19,915 nucleotides of DNA from Bryobacteraceae bacterium. GTDB lineage: Bacteria > Acidobacteriota > Terriglobia > Bryobacterales > Bryobacteraceae. The position numbers and the translations under genes are program-made. The notes below the pieces were generated by a model. It did no database searches. It worked only from the letters and a program-made list of their open reading frames with translations, and had not been told where the DNA came from. Below are positions 1-7,196 of the stretch, in pieces (the stretch's first letter is position 1; each line of letters opens with the position of its first letter). Location of the stretch: NCBI GenBank assembly GCA_014379815.1, contig JACMLA010000635.1, positions 1-19,915 of the forward strand, written 5' to 3'.

Positions 1-1
1 C

Positions 2-319
2 GGCCTGTCCGACGAAGCCCTCTACACCAAAGCCTTCGCTACCGAAGCCGTAAGTTCCGCCATGCGACAGATCCACCGCCACGAAAGCAGACTGAGGCGC
101 TCCGGCGAGAAAGCCCGCATCGAACTCGAACAGATCCAGACCCTCCGCAATGAAGTCGAGGACTCCCTAATGGACGCCTATGGAGTCAAGACAGTCGAGC
201 AGTTGCACGAAGCAATCCGCAAAAACCCCCACTTCGTCCCCGCAAGGAAATCGCAACAAAACGAACCCACCAACCCGCCACTGGCCTTATCTCAACCGCT
301 CGCAAAACGCGCAGCGTGA
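2..319 (+). CDS. C-terminal part of an uncharacterised protein, cut by the left edge
   Basis: The reading frame is open from the first bases of the window (codons start at base 2) to a TGA at 317-319, so the gene begins outside. About 105 residues are visible. They are highly charged and predicted helical, with a stretch rich in Arg, Glu and Lys (motif RHESRLRRSGEKARIELEQI) followed by a helix and a proline/asparagine-rich tail ending in KRAA. A short pattern of the type R-H/Y-E-x2-L-x-R-x3-K-A-x2-E-L recurs, from memory, near the C-terminus of uncharacterised proteins in acidobacterial and planctomycete genomes, but I cannot name the family. The ATG at 62 is only an internal methionine if the frame continues upstream. 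The gene converges on the membrane-protein gene ending at 384, leaving 64 bp between them with no convincing terminator. Confidence 0.55.
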   Translation, partial: GLSDEALYTKAFATEAVSSAMRQIHRHESRLRRSGEKARIELEQIQTLRNEVEDSLMDAYGVKTVEQLHEAIRKNPHFVPARKSQQNEPTNPPLALSQPLAKRAA

Positions 320-383
320 CGAAACCGACCGGCGATCCGTTGTCGTACTTTCGAGCGCCGAATCGCGCGGGCTATTCCGCCGG

Positions 384-1964
384 TTAGTTTGCCGCAGCCT
401 GCAACACGGACCAGCGCCGGTTGGAGTACACCGGAATGGCATTCCGCGGAACCCGGCCGGTTCCGTACACCACATAGTGAATGCCCAGTTCGCGATAAAC
501 GCTGAGAGGCTGTACTCTCTCAACCTTCCTCCAGCGGTCAGCCCACAAATACGCATACTGCGGCAGAAAGTTGACCTGCCCACCAGCTTTCCAGTCCGCG
601 TAGATGGCCCGCTCTGCCCGAACACGAAAGATGCCAGGTTCCAGACCTTTCCGGGCATCAGCAAACTGGAACACTGAGTCTGCCGGAGTCTGCGAACGTG
701 CCCACTGGGTCAACTCGTGCAACTCGCGGGTGTGCAGTAAGGGAAAGTTGATCACCTGGCCGGCGGTGGGGTAGAGCGCGAAGGCAAGGATCGCGGGGGC
801 GGCTGCAAATGGCTCGCGTTTCGCAAACGCTGCCGCGAACGCAAGAATAGAGGCGAGTGCCAGGCGGCTGCCGTTCAGTTGCAGAACATCAGGTTCAAGA
901 GGGACCGCGAATGGCACAAAGAGGAAAAGTGCTGCTTCGGCAATCCGTCCGGCAGCGGCAGCGCGAAGGCCAGCAATGCCGCAGCAGAGCGCCGCAAAAA
1001 AAGGCACATAGACGAGATATCGACCAGGTTGATACTGCGCTGCGACCATCCATTTGCCGTAGCCCAGTAACAGCCATGACAATCCAACACTAAGGCATCC
1101 AAGAATTGGTAGCACAAACAGAAACGGCCTGATCGCAGGAAGCACTGCCTTCCGGATACGCCACGCTCCGGCCATAGACGCCGCAGCTACGATGCCGTAG
1201 TGCAACCAGTAGCGACCCAGCCAAGTGTCGACCCAGTTGTAAGAAGCTCGCATACGCTGGATTGCTTCCAGTGCAGGTGGTACTGTCTCCCTAACACCGG
1301 TCCCACCGCCACCCGTTGAATCGAAGAACACAGACAAGCCGACCAGCAATGGACCCACTGAGAGAAACCAGGCTTCGCGCCATCGCCGCTCACGTGCGCA
1401 TAGTACAAGCAACATCAGGAAAACTGGCAGAGATGTTGGTGGGTGATACGCAAACGCGATTGCACAAACCAGGCATGCTGCCCTCCATCGATCGTTTGAG
1501 AGCAATCCCAGGGTGAGCAACACCAGACCGAAGGCGAAGCCTCTGGGAACGGGTTCGTATTCGACTGTCAAAACTTGCGGACCATTCACAGTGGCCCCCA
1601 GCGATACCAATGCTGCCAGAGTAAAGCTGAAAACCGGGCTTAACCCCGCACCTCTTCCAATCAGGAACAATCCAAGGATTCCAGTGCCTCGAAACAGAGC
1701 TTGCTGGGTCAGTAGCACGACCTCGAAACTAGCGCCAGTGACCGTGGCGAGGAACAGAGCCATCTCGTCATAGATCGTGAATGCTACATGCGCCTGGGCA
1801 GCCATTGCGTCGCGGTCAAGTACCTGCGGATCACGCAGGTGCTGCAGGATAGGGATGTAAACCTGGGTATCTGACTGAAGAATCGTATGACCTGGGAACC
1901 ACCAGAAACTGAGGCCGGTTAGCAGCGCAAGCGCTACTCCGATCAGCAGGTGGCGACCGATCAT
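384..1964 (-). CDS. Polytopic inner-membrane protein, possibly GT-C glycosyltransferase-like
   Basis: The protein has 526 residues if translation starts at the ATG at 1964, whose first four bases (ATGA, 1964-1961) overlap the stop of the upstream TPR gene. GGAG lies just before it. A longer frame to 2090 would run 42 hydrophilic residues into the TPR gene and is rejected. After a membrane helix at about residues 4-23 comes an acidic loop with SDTQVYIP (Asp32), then about ten hydrophobic segments, and a soluble C-terminal domain from about residue 430 with many aromatic and arginine residues (AIYADWK, LWADRWRKVERV). An acidic first extracytoplasmic loop, many helices and a soluble tail resemble GT-C sugar-transferase membrane proteins. 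The tail resembles the uncharacterised DUF6798-type domain, from memory and not searched. No substrate can be assigned. It is the last gene of the seven-gene minus-strand cluster. Confidence 0.8.
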   Translation of the reverse strand: MIGRHLLIGVALALLTGLSFWWFPGHTILQSDTQVYIPILQHLRDPQVLDRDAMAAQAHVAFTIYDEMALFLATVTGASFEVVLLTQQALFRGTGILGLFLIGRGAGLSPVFSFTLAALVSLGATVNGPQVLTVEYEPVPRGFAFGLVLLTLGLLSNDRWRAACLVCAIAFAYHPPTSLPVFLMLLVLCARERRWREAWFLSVGPLLVGLSVFFDSTGGGGTGVRETVPPALEAIQRMRASYNWVDTWLGRYWLHYGIVAAASMAGAWRIRKAVLPAIRPFLFVLPILGCLSVGLSWLLLGYGKWMVAAQYQPGRYLVYVPFFAALCCGIAGLRAAAAGRIAEAALFLFVPFAVPLEPDVLQLNGSRLALASILAFAAAFAKREPFAAAPAILAFALYPTAGQVINFPLLHTRELHELTQWARSQTPADSVFQFADARKGLEPGIFRVRAERAIYADWKAGGQVNFLPQYAYLWADRWRKVERVQPLSVYRELGIHYVVYGTGRVPRNAIPVYSNRRWSVLQAAAN

Positions 1965-2641
1965 TTCTCCGGTGTCTTTTCCAGCTGCTGTTTTGCCCAG
2001 ACACGCCCTGGATTGAGCTCGACCGCTTTCTGGAATTCTTTGCGGGCGTCTGCATTGAGACTCTGTTTGCGCAGTGCCAGCCCCATCCACAGGTGCGGTT
2101 CCGACAACTTGGGGTTCAGCTCTATTGCTTTACGGAAGTCCGTGACGGCCTTCGTCACACCACCCCCAAGCTGCTCCGGCAAATAGTAATTACCTACCCC
2201 GCGGCTCATGTATGCGAGCGACGATCGGGGATCCAGTTCTATTGCTTTGTTGATGGAGTCCAGTGCGCATCTTCCGTAGCGAAGGCCCATCAAAGTATTT
2301 GCCGGAATGATCTGGCCGCATAGAGTTCCCAGAATCCGGTGATGCTCTGCGACAGAACCTTTTAATGCCACAGCTTTCTCTGCGGCTGCAATCCCTGCCT
2401 GGGCTGCCCGACTGGCAGCACCTTTATCTCTGACTTCCAGTGCAACTTCCGCGAGATACGACTGACTCAGCGCAAGCTGATACTGTGCCTCGGCACTAGT
2501 CGACTGACGTGAAGCGTTTGCGCCCGCATCGGCAACAAGCTTCTCCAGCGCGGCGCGATCCTGAGCATCCCTTGCGGCCTCAAGGGAATTCGCGGAAAGC
2601 AACTGGGCCGCAGCAAGAAATAAAACGAAATAAGTCGGCAT
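1961..2641 (-). CDS. Exported tetratricopeptide-repeat (TPR) protein
   Basis: The start is taken at the ATG at 2641, which gives a 226-residue protein opening with a clean signal peptide (hydrophobic residues 3-16, small residues near 17-19). A longer frame to 2689 would overlap the MFS gene by 40 bp and add a non-signal-like extension. The mature part is helical. Clear TPR consensus positions appear at about residues 140-176 and 180-214 (A-x2-D-F-R-K-A-I-E-L-N-P, then A-R-K-E-F-Q-K-A-V-E-L-N-P), with more degenerate repeats before them. A conserved-looking block around 105-122 has Cys108 and LRYGRCA, and LPEQLGGG lies at 154-161. TPR solenoids mediate protein-protein contacts, and this one should sit in the periplasm or be membrane attached. 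It starts 8 bp after the MFS stop and overlaps the following membrane-protein start by 4 nt, so coupling and possibly partnership with either is likely. Confidence 0.85.
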   Translation of the reverse strand: MPTYFVLFLAAAQLLSANSLEAARDAQDRAALEKLVADAGANASRQSTSAEAQYQLALSQSYLAEVALEVRDKGAASRAAQAGIAAAEKAVALKGSVAEHHRILGTLCGQIIPANTLMGLRYGRCALDSINKAIELDPRSSLAYMSRGVGNYYLPEQLGGGVTKAVTDFRKAIELNPKLSEPHLWMGLALRKQSLNADARKEFQKAVELNPGRVWAKQQLEKTPEK

Positions 2642-2649
2642 ATGTAAGG

Positions 2650-3912
2650 TTAGAGTCGTGCCACTCGGCGCTCGACAACGAGAAACCACACCGCAATCAG
2701 AAAGAGGGCTACACCATTACCAGCTAGCACCGTTCCCACGCTCGAGTGAGTAATGAGCTCGCCCGAGATCAATGCCCCAAACGGCATCCCACCCCGGAAC
2801 GCTACGTTGTAGACGCTCATCACCCGACCCCGCATATCATCCGATACAAGCAACTGAACTAGCGAGCTAATCATGGCGAACACGCTCATCAAGGCGACAC
2901 CGCCAAGGAACAACAAGACGAAGCTAAGGGGCAGGGAACGTGACAAACCAAAACCCGCCATCAAAACGCCAAGTGCGGCTAATGTGAGCAAAGCCAGCTG
3001 ACCTTTGTTAGGGATCTGCCCAAGCGCCGCTACGATGAGTGCACCAAGTATCGCGCCTGCACCGGAGGTAACCAGCAGCCACGTAAACGTCTGGGGTCCC
3101 TGATGGAATACGTCGCGAACCACAACCGGAATGTAGACCAGCAAGGGAATTCCAAATGCTGTCATGCAGAAGGCAATCACGATCAGGGCAGGCAAGCCTT
3201 CGCTTCTCGCAACAAAGCTAAGACCTTCTTTCAGAGAACCAAACAGGGTAGAGCCTGCTCTCGCGGGAGCCTGTCTGATTCGCAGCATCATTAGCGAGAC
3301 GATAGGAGCAATGTAGGAGAGACCGTTTAGGCCGAAGCACCACGCCGCGCCAACTGTGGTCAACGCTGCGCCGCCAAGCATCGGACCTATCACGCGTGCG
3401 AGATTGAACTGGATTGAATTCAGGGCTACTGCGTTCTGCAGTTCTTTCGGTGGCACCAGAGTGGGTACCAGCGCGGAATAGGCGGGCCCGCCGAAAGCCT
3501 GTGCCAGCCCAACTACGAATGACAGGGCGAGTATGTGCCAAACGTCCACCCTGCCGAGCGCAAAGAGCGTCGCCAGGAGCAAGGCACAACTCATTTGTGC
3601 AACCTGGGAGCCTACCAGCAGGATTCGCCGATCCATGCGGTCCGCGATAACGCCACCAATCAAGGAAAATAGAAAAATTGGGATGTGGCCCAGGAAGGCA
3701 TCAAGGCCGAGCATCCTTGGCGAATTGGTAAGGTCCAGGACCAGCCAGTTCTGAGCCACAGCTTGCATCCAGGTACCAATGCTGGAAGCGCAAGCACCGA
3801 TCCACAACAAGCGAAACTCAGGGTAGTGAAAGGAAGAAAAGGTGCGTCTCAGGAATCCCTGAGCCGCTGTAGATTCGGCAGGCGCTGGCTCAACGTGTGC
3901 GCTTTCGCTCAC
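2650..3912 (-). CDS. Major facilitator superfamily exporter (MFS_3/EntS-like)
   Basis: This is a 420-residue, 12-helix transporter, normal length for the family. It has a hydrophilic N-terminus, then FRLLWIGACASSIGTWMQAV at about residues 33-52, a block characteristic of the EntS-like exporter group, and the loop 2-3 MFS motif A as GGVIADRMDRR at 86-96. A further proline/glycine-rich half-repeat lies around residues 230-300. Members of this group export small molecules such as enterobactin or drugs using the proton gradient, but the substrate here is unknown. The start codon is GTG at 3912, overlapping the stop of the VOC gene (GTGA, 3912-3909), so translation is probably coupled. No good Shine-Dalgarno sequence is seen before it. 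Pairing with a VOC protein is reminiscent of sequestration-plus-efflux resistance pairs, but that is inference. Confidence 0.93.
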   Translation of the reverse strand: MSESAHVEPAPAESTAAQGFLRRTFSSFHYPEFRLLWIGACASSIGTWMQAVAQNWLVLDLTNSPRMLGLDAFLGHIPIFLFSLIGGVIADRMDRRILLVGSQVAQMSCALLLATLFALGRVDVWHILALSFVVGLAQAFGGPAYSALVPTLVPPKELQNAVALNSIQFNLARVIGPMLGGAALTTVGAAWCFGLNGLSYIAPIVSLMMLRIRQAPARAGSTLFGSLKEGLSFVARSEGLPALIVIAFCMTAFGIPLLVYIPVVVRDVFHQGPQTFTWLLVTSGAGAILGALIVAALGQIPNKGQLALLTLAALGVLMAGFGLSRSLPLSFVLLFLGGVALMSVFAMISSLVQLLVSDDMRGRVMSVYNVAFRGGMPFGALISGELITHSSVGTVLAGNGVALFLIAVWFLVVERRVARL

Positions 3913-4283
3913 GGCAAAGGCTGCGGCCTTCGAATCAGGTGAAGGATATTTCCGTCAAGATCCCGGAAAAACACAAGCCGGTTTCCCTGATTCTCAAACG
4001 GCTCCGCAATAAACGAAACACCCTTGTTTTGGAGGTGGAGATGAGCCTCGTCAAAATCTTCAACCGCCACCGCAAGATGCCGGAAACCAGGGTCTCTCAT
4101 CAGGTTCGAGCCACGGTCTCCCTCGGAAGGAATAATCTCCAGCATGGCACCGTTGGCAGCACGCACGAAATAGTTGCCAGCGTATTCGAAATTGATCCGA
4201 AACTCAAGATGGTCCGCATACCATTGCGCCAAAGCCTTCGGATCGGGGGAAGCTATAGCCGTGTGCTCCAGACCAAGAAACAT
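3909..4283 (-). CDS. VOC-superfamily (glyoxalase/bleomycin-resistance fold) protein
   Basis: This is a single-domain protein of 124 residues from the ATG at 4283. A GTG at 4301 would add six residues, but the ATG gives the usual N-terminus (MFLGLEHTAIAS) directly before the first strand. It shows the paired beta-alpha-beta-beta-beta modules of the vicinal oxygen chelate fold, with likely metal ligands His7, Glu49 (MLEII), His69 (FRHLAV) and His115 (GNILHLI). His115 replaces the more usual glutamate. The family includes glyoxalase I, extradiol dioxygenases, epimerases and antibiotic-binding proteins, and the sequence alone does not decide between them. At this length it would act as a dimer, with active sites built between subunits. 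The stop overlaps the MFS start by 4 nt. The preceding gene ends 26 bp upstream of the ATG. Confidence 0.9.
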   Translation of the reverse strand: MFLGLEHTAIASPDPKALAQWYADHLEFRINFEYAGNYFVRAANGAMLEIIPSEGDRGSNLMRDPGFRHLAVAVEDFDEAHLHLQNKGVSFIAEPFENQGNRLVFFRDLDGNILHLIRRPQPLP

Positions 4284-4309
4284 TACACCGGATTGTAGCA
4301 CCGGGCTAT

Positions 4310-4795
4310 TCAGTAAATCCCAAAACTGAAGGTCTGATCAGAACCCTGGGGAGTCAGGGAATATTCGCCGTTCTCCAGCGGCTCGTCTACTTCGATTTTG
4401 TACAGCCGGTCGTCGATGCGAGTGACCTGCAGATAAACCGCCCGAGCTACACCTTTGCCTTTCTTCTGACCGATAACGACCTCGCGTTTCCCGTTCTTGC
4501 TCTCCAGCCGGTACAACTCAAACTTGTCGGCCTGCAGACGGTCAGTGCGGATGATGAAGGTCGGCTCCGACAGTGGCGTTTTCACTGGCGAACCGGCTCC
4601 TGCCACGACCGCGATGCTGGAGTCCTTACGGGCTTCCTGGCTGGCAGCGCCCACCTCGGTTTCGATCAGCGTATCGGCGTGTAGCAGGTAAGGTACGTCT
4701 GCCTTGGCGGGCCTTGGACCGGAGTACTTCTCCGCTCCTGAAAGCGTGTAAGCCGCCAGAACAAATACGGGCACGGCGAAGGTAAGCAATCTCAT
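4310..4795 (-). CDS. Small exported protein of unknown function
   Basis: The protein has 161 residues from the ATG at 4795. The first 20 residues form a signal peptide (basic Arg2, hydrophobic core, cleavage expected after SGA). The mature part has a proline-rich start (GPRPAKADVPYLLHADTLIETE), a variable alanine/serine-rich middle and a strand-rich C-terminal half with alternating charged and hydrophobic residues (FIIRTDRL, FELYRLE, KREVVIGQKKGKG, YLQVTRIDDRLYKIEV, GEYSLTPQGSDQTFSFGIY), suggesting a small beta-sandwich. The aromatic, glycine-rich end is typical of periplasmic or surface proteins. I do not recognise a named family. It lies 43 bp downstream of the sensor-kinase-like gene and just upstream of the VOC gene, all on one strand, so it is probably co-transcribed. 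It could be a periplasmic partner of the neighbouring OB-fold sensor, but nothing in the sequence proves that. Confidence 0.8.
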   Translation of the reverse strand: MRLLTFAVPVFVLAAYTLSGAEKYSGPRPAKADVPYLLHADTLIETEVGAASQEARKDSSIAVVAGAGSPVKTPLSEPTFIIRTDRLQADKFELYRLESKNGKREVVIGQKKGKGVARAVYLQVTRIDDRLYKIEVDEPLENGEYSLTPQGSDQTFSFGIY

Positions 4796-4838
4796 TGTCC
4801 TGAAGAAGAGACGACCCTGGGGCCGCCGAGGTTTCCCA

Positions 4839-7196
4839 TCACGGCCGGGCTACGGTCAGGCGGACTTCGGCCATCCCGAGCACCTGATCCAGTTCGCGGT
4901 CTTCTACGGGTTTGGCAAGCACCTGCCCTTCACCACCTCCCAGTGCTTTGGATGCGTCCGGGTCGGGGCCGTCCGTCAAAAGTGCAAACGCTCCTGTCCG
5001 GCGGCGCACGCGATGGTACAACTCGGGCCAGTTCAAGCCAACAAGGCGTGTTGCACAGAACAGCATGTCGAAGTGGAACCGCTGCACCATCTCTGCCGCT
5101 TCTTCCGCGTCAGCCGCCGGAATTGCCCTGTGACCCCGCATCCCCAGCATCGTCACTAGTCGCCTTTGTGAACCGAGATCGGGATCGACAACCAGCACTG
5201 TCATGGTCCGCCCGGACCTCCCGACATGGTCAGCGTTGTCCCGTATGGCGGTAGCGGGGGCTAGTACCGGCAATTCCAGCTCCAGCCGGGATATGGTTCG
5301 CCCGGCAGACACGTTTCGCAGATCGCCGCCGTGGCTCTGCATCACGGCCTGTGCGACTGGAAAGCCGAAATAATCCGCCAGATCAGGATCACTGGTTCGG
5401 GCAGCTTCTGCCGGTGCAGCCGATTCGAAGGATACCAGGATCCGCGTCCCCAGCACCCGTGAGGCGATTCGCAGCGTTCGATCCGCAGCAGCTCCCGCGG
5501 CCTGCTCGGCATGGACCATGACTGTGAGTAGCGCCTGCTCCAGCTGGCCCTGGTCGGCCCAGACTTCCACAGGAGTCAGAGGGATCTCGCGGGCGACGAG
5601 AATCTCTTTGCGGCGTAGCTCTTCTTCGCGTAGATCTACAAGGCGGCTGACCAGTGCATTCAGATCCAGCGTTCGTAAGATCTTTTTCTCCATATTGGAG
5701 AACGAGAGCAGATGGTCAACGAGTTCGATTCCTCGCCTCGCCTGAGTTCCGATCTCAAACAGTCCTTCTCCCATTAATCCGTTAACGTCGCGCAGCAGCT
5801 TACCGGAAACTTGCGCAATATGGGTAAGCGGGACTCTCAGGTCCGCCGCGACTCCCGATACCAGCTGCCCGGCTGCAGCCATTTTTTCACTCCGTACCAG
5901 CTGCTCTTTCATCAGTTGCTGGTCCTGAAGCTTCAAAGAAGCCGCCGTCTGATTGGCCAGGTGCTGCATGGCAAGCTGAAAGTCTTCACTCAGATCTGCA
6001 CGTTTCTGATACAGCATCATCAAAACACCTACGGTGTCGCCCTGGGCAAGCATCGGGGCAACAACGGCACTTCTCACAGTCTCGTCCTGCCGGCGGGCTA
6101 TCAACGGGCTGCGGTGCGTATCCGGGACCGCGATCAGTGAACCGTTTCGAAAACAGACAGCAGCGAGAGCCTGAACCGAGCCCGCCGGAGTATCGGAAGG
6201 CAACGAGACTGGATGGTGAGCTCGCTCCGTAGCTACTCTGTCCAGCGTCGAGGCTCTCTCGTTGAAAACATAGAGATCCAGATCGGGATGTCCGGACAAC
6301 TCGGTGGATACAGCCTCAAAACGTTGCGCTATGCCACTAAGCGACGAGACCGAGATGATGTCCTCGGCCACCGACATGATCTCGCGCAAAACCTTTCGCT
6401 GCCTTCTGATGTTGCGTTCTCTCCACCACCAGCCAAGCAGAAGCAGAGCAATCGCCAGCAAAGCAGAACCGAACATGCCAGGCGAAACCAGCCAGCCTCG
6501 GGAGAGTAAATGGACCGCTGCCGGCGAGTTGATTATGATTTCAAACGAACGGTCAAACGGAGGTATCGGGCAGTACTGCGCGCTAATTCCGGTGACACGG
6601 ATATGGTCGCCCTCGCGATAGTTTCGCAGCGCCGATTCTCGCTTTCGCCCGGTGTAGGGAAAGAAGACAAGGATGCTGTGATCACTGCTGCCGACGGCCA
6701 TTATGTCTCCGCCAGCGTTTTGGCCGCTCCAGCGAACCAGACCTTCCACGACCACATATCGGCCGATGTACGACGGATCGTTCAGCTGTTTCAGGGACAG
6801 AGCCTGAGGCTCGGGAGGCTGAGACTTTCCTACGATGAGGAGTTTTGTGGGTCGGAGCACCGGTAACCCAGCTCGCTCCTCCAGCGATCCGGTGATATCG
6901 AGATGCTGGCCCTTTTGTACTCTGCTAAATCTCCTGGCAGGCAGATACAAAGTCAGGCCTGAACCCAGATCGTCCTGGATCACGATATGGGAGTACTCCG
7001 GCATGACGATTGGGTCGGCCGCAACCGTTCCCCAAACACGCAGGGTCTCGCCTTCGTGCGCCGGATTCAGCTCAGGTCCCGTCCTTCGGGAAGCCTCGGT
7101 GAGAGGCATCACGGGTTGCGCCCACGCTGCCGCACTCAGGCACATCGCCAGTACAAGCGGCTTTATCGTGAGGGTATTGTGCACGAAAGCAACCAT
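4839..7196 (-). CDS. Degenerate hybrid sensor histidine kinase: OB-fold-like pair, TM, GAF, DHp/ATPase-like, receiver
   Basis: The protein has 785 residues from the ATG at 7196. In order: signal or anchor helix (about 11-27); two beta-rich OB-fold-like domains predicted in the periplasm (about 48-123 and 145-222); membrane helix 239-257; basic coiled linker; GAF-like domain (285-425); DHp-like helix with SEKMAAAGQLVSGV; ATPase-like region (510-645); receiver domain (665-780). The layout is that of a hybrid kinase, but key residues are gone. The H-box reads GVAADLRVPL, with Ala451 where GVAHELNNPL has the phospho-accepting His. The N-box has Thr558 and His562 instead of Asn. No DxGxG motif is seen. 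The receiver has Ala715 where the phosphorylated Asp belongs, although Asp671, Thr741 and Lys762 remain. The frame is intact, so a non-catalytic scaffold or ligand sensor is more likely than a decaying gene. Its start lies 34 nt inside the HAD gene. Confidence 0.9.
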   Translation of the reverse strand: MVAFVHNTLTIKPLVLAMCLSAAAWAQPVMPLTEASRRTGPELNPAHEGETLRVWGTVAADPIVMPEYSHIVIQDDLGSGLTLYLPARRFSRVQKGQHLDITGSLEERAGLPVLRPTKLLIVGKSQPPEPQALSLKQLNDPSYIGRYVVVEGLVRWSGQNAGGDIMAVGSSDHSILVFFPYTGRKRESALRNYREGDHIRVTGISAQYCPIPPFDRSFEIIINSPAAVHLLSRGWLVSPGMFGSALLAIALLLLGWWWRERNIRRQRKVLREIMSVAEDIISVSSLSGIAQRFEAVSTELSGHPDLDLYVFNERASTLDRVATERAHHPVSLPSDTPAGSVQALAAVCFRNGSLIAVPDTHRSPLIARRQDETVRSAVVAPMLAQGDTVGVLMMLYQKRADLSEDFQLAMQHLANQTAASLKLQDQQLMKEQLVRSEKMAAAGQLVSGVAADLRVPLTHIAQVSGKLLRDVNGLMGEGLFEIGTQARRGIELVDHLLSFSNMEKKILRTLDLNALVSRLVDLREEELRRKEILVAREIPLTPVEVWADQGQLEQALLTVMVHAEQAAGAAADRTLRIASRVLGTRILVSFESAAPAEAARTSDPDLADYFGFPVAQAVMQSHGGDLRNVSAGRTISRLELELPVLAPATAIRDNADHVGRSGRTMTVLVVDPDLGSQRRLVTMLGMRGHRAIPAADAEEAAEMVQRFHFDMLFCATRLVGLNWPELYHRVRRRTGAFALLTDGPDPDASKALGGGEGQVLAKPVEDRELDQVLGMAEVRLTVARP

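Noticed and set aside
320..383. Distant inverted repeat ACCGGCG/CGCCGGT as a terminator between convergent genes
   Set aside because: The 7-bp arms (328-334 and 378-384) are 43 bp apart with no T-tract. The match is expected by chance in GC-rich sequence.
1965..2090. 42-residue N-terminal extension of the polytopic membrane protein
   Set aside because: It lies inside the TPR gene and is hydrophilic. The ATGA start/stop overlap at 1961-1964 with GGAG upstream is the better start.
4839..7196. Sensor-kinase-like gene as a pseudogene
   Set aside because: No frameshift or premature stop occurs over 785 codons, and non-catalytic conserved positions are kept. Loss of catalytic residues alone does not make it a pseudogene.
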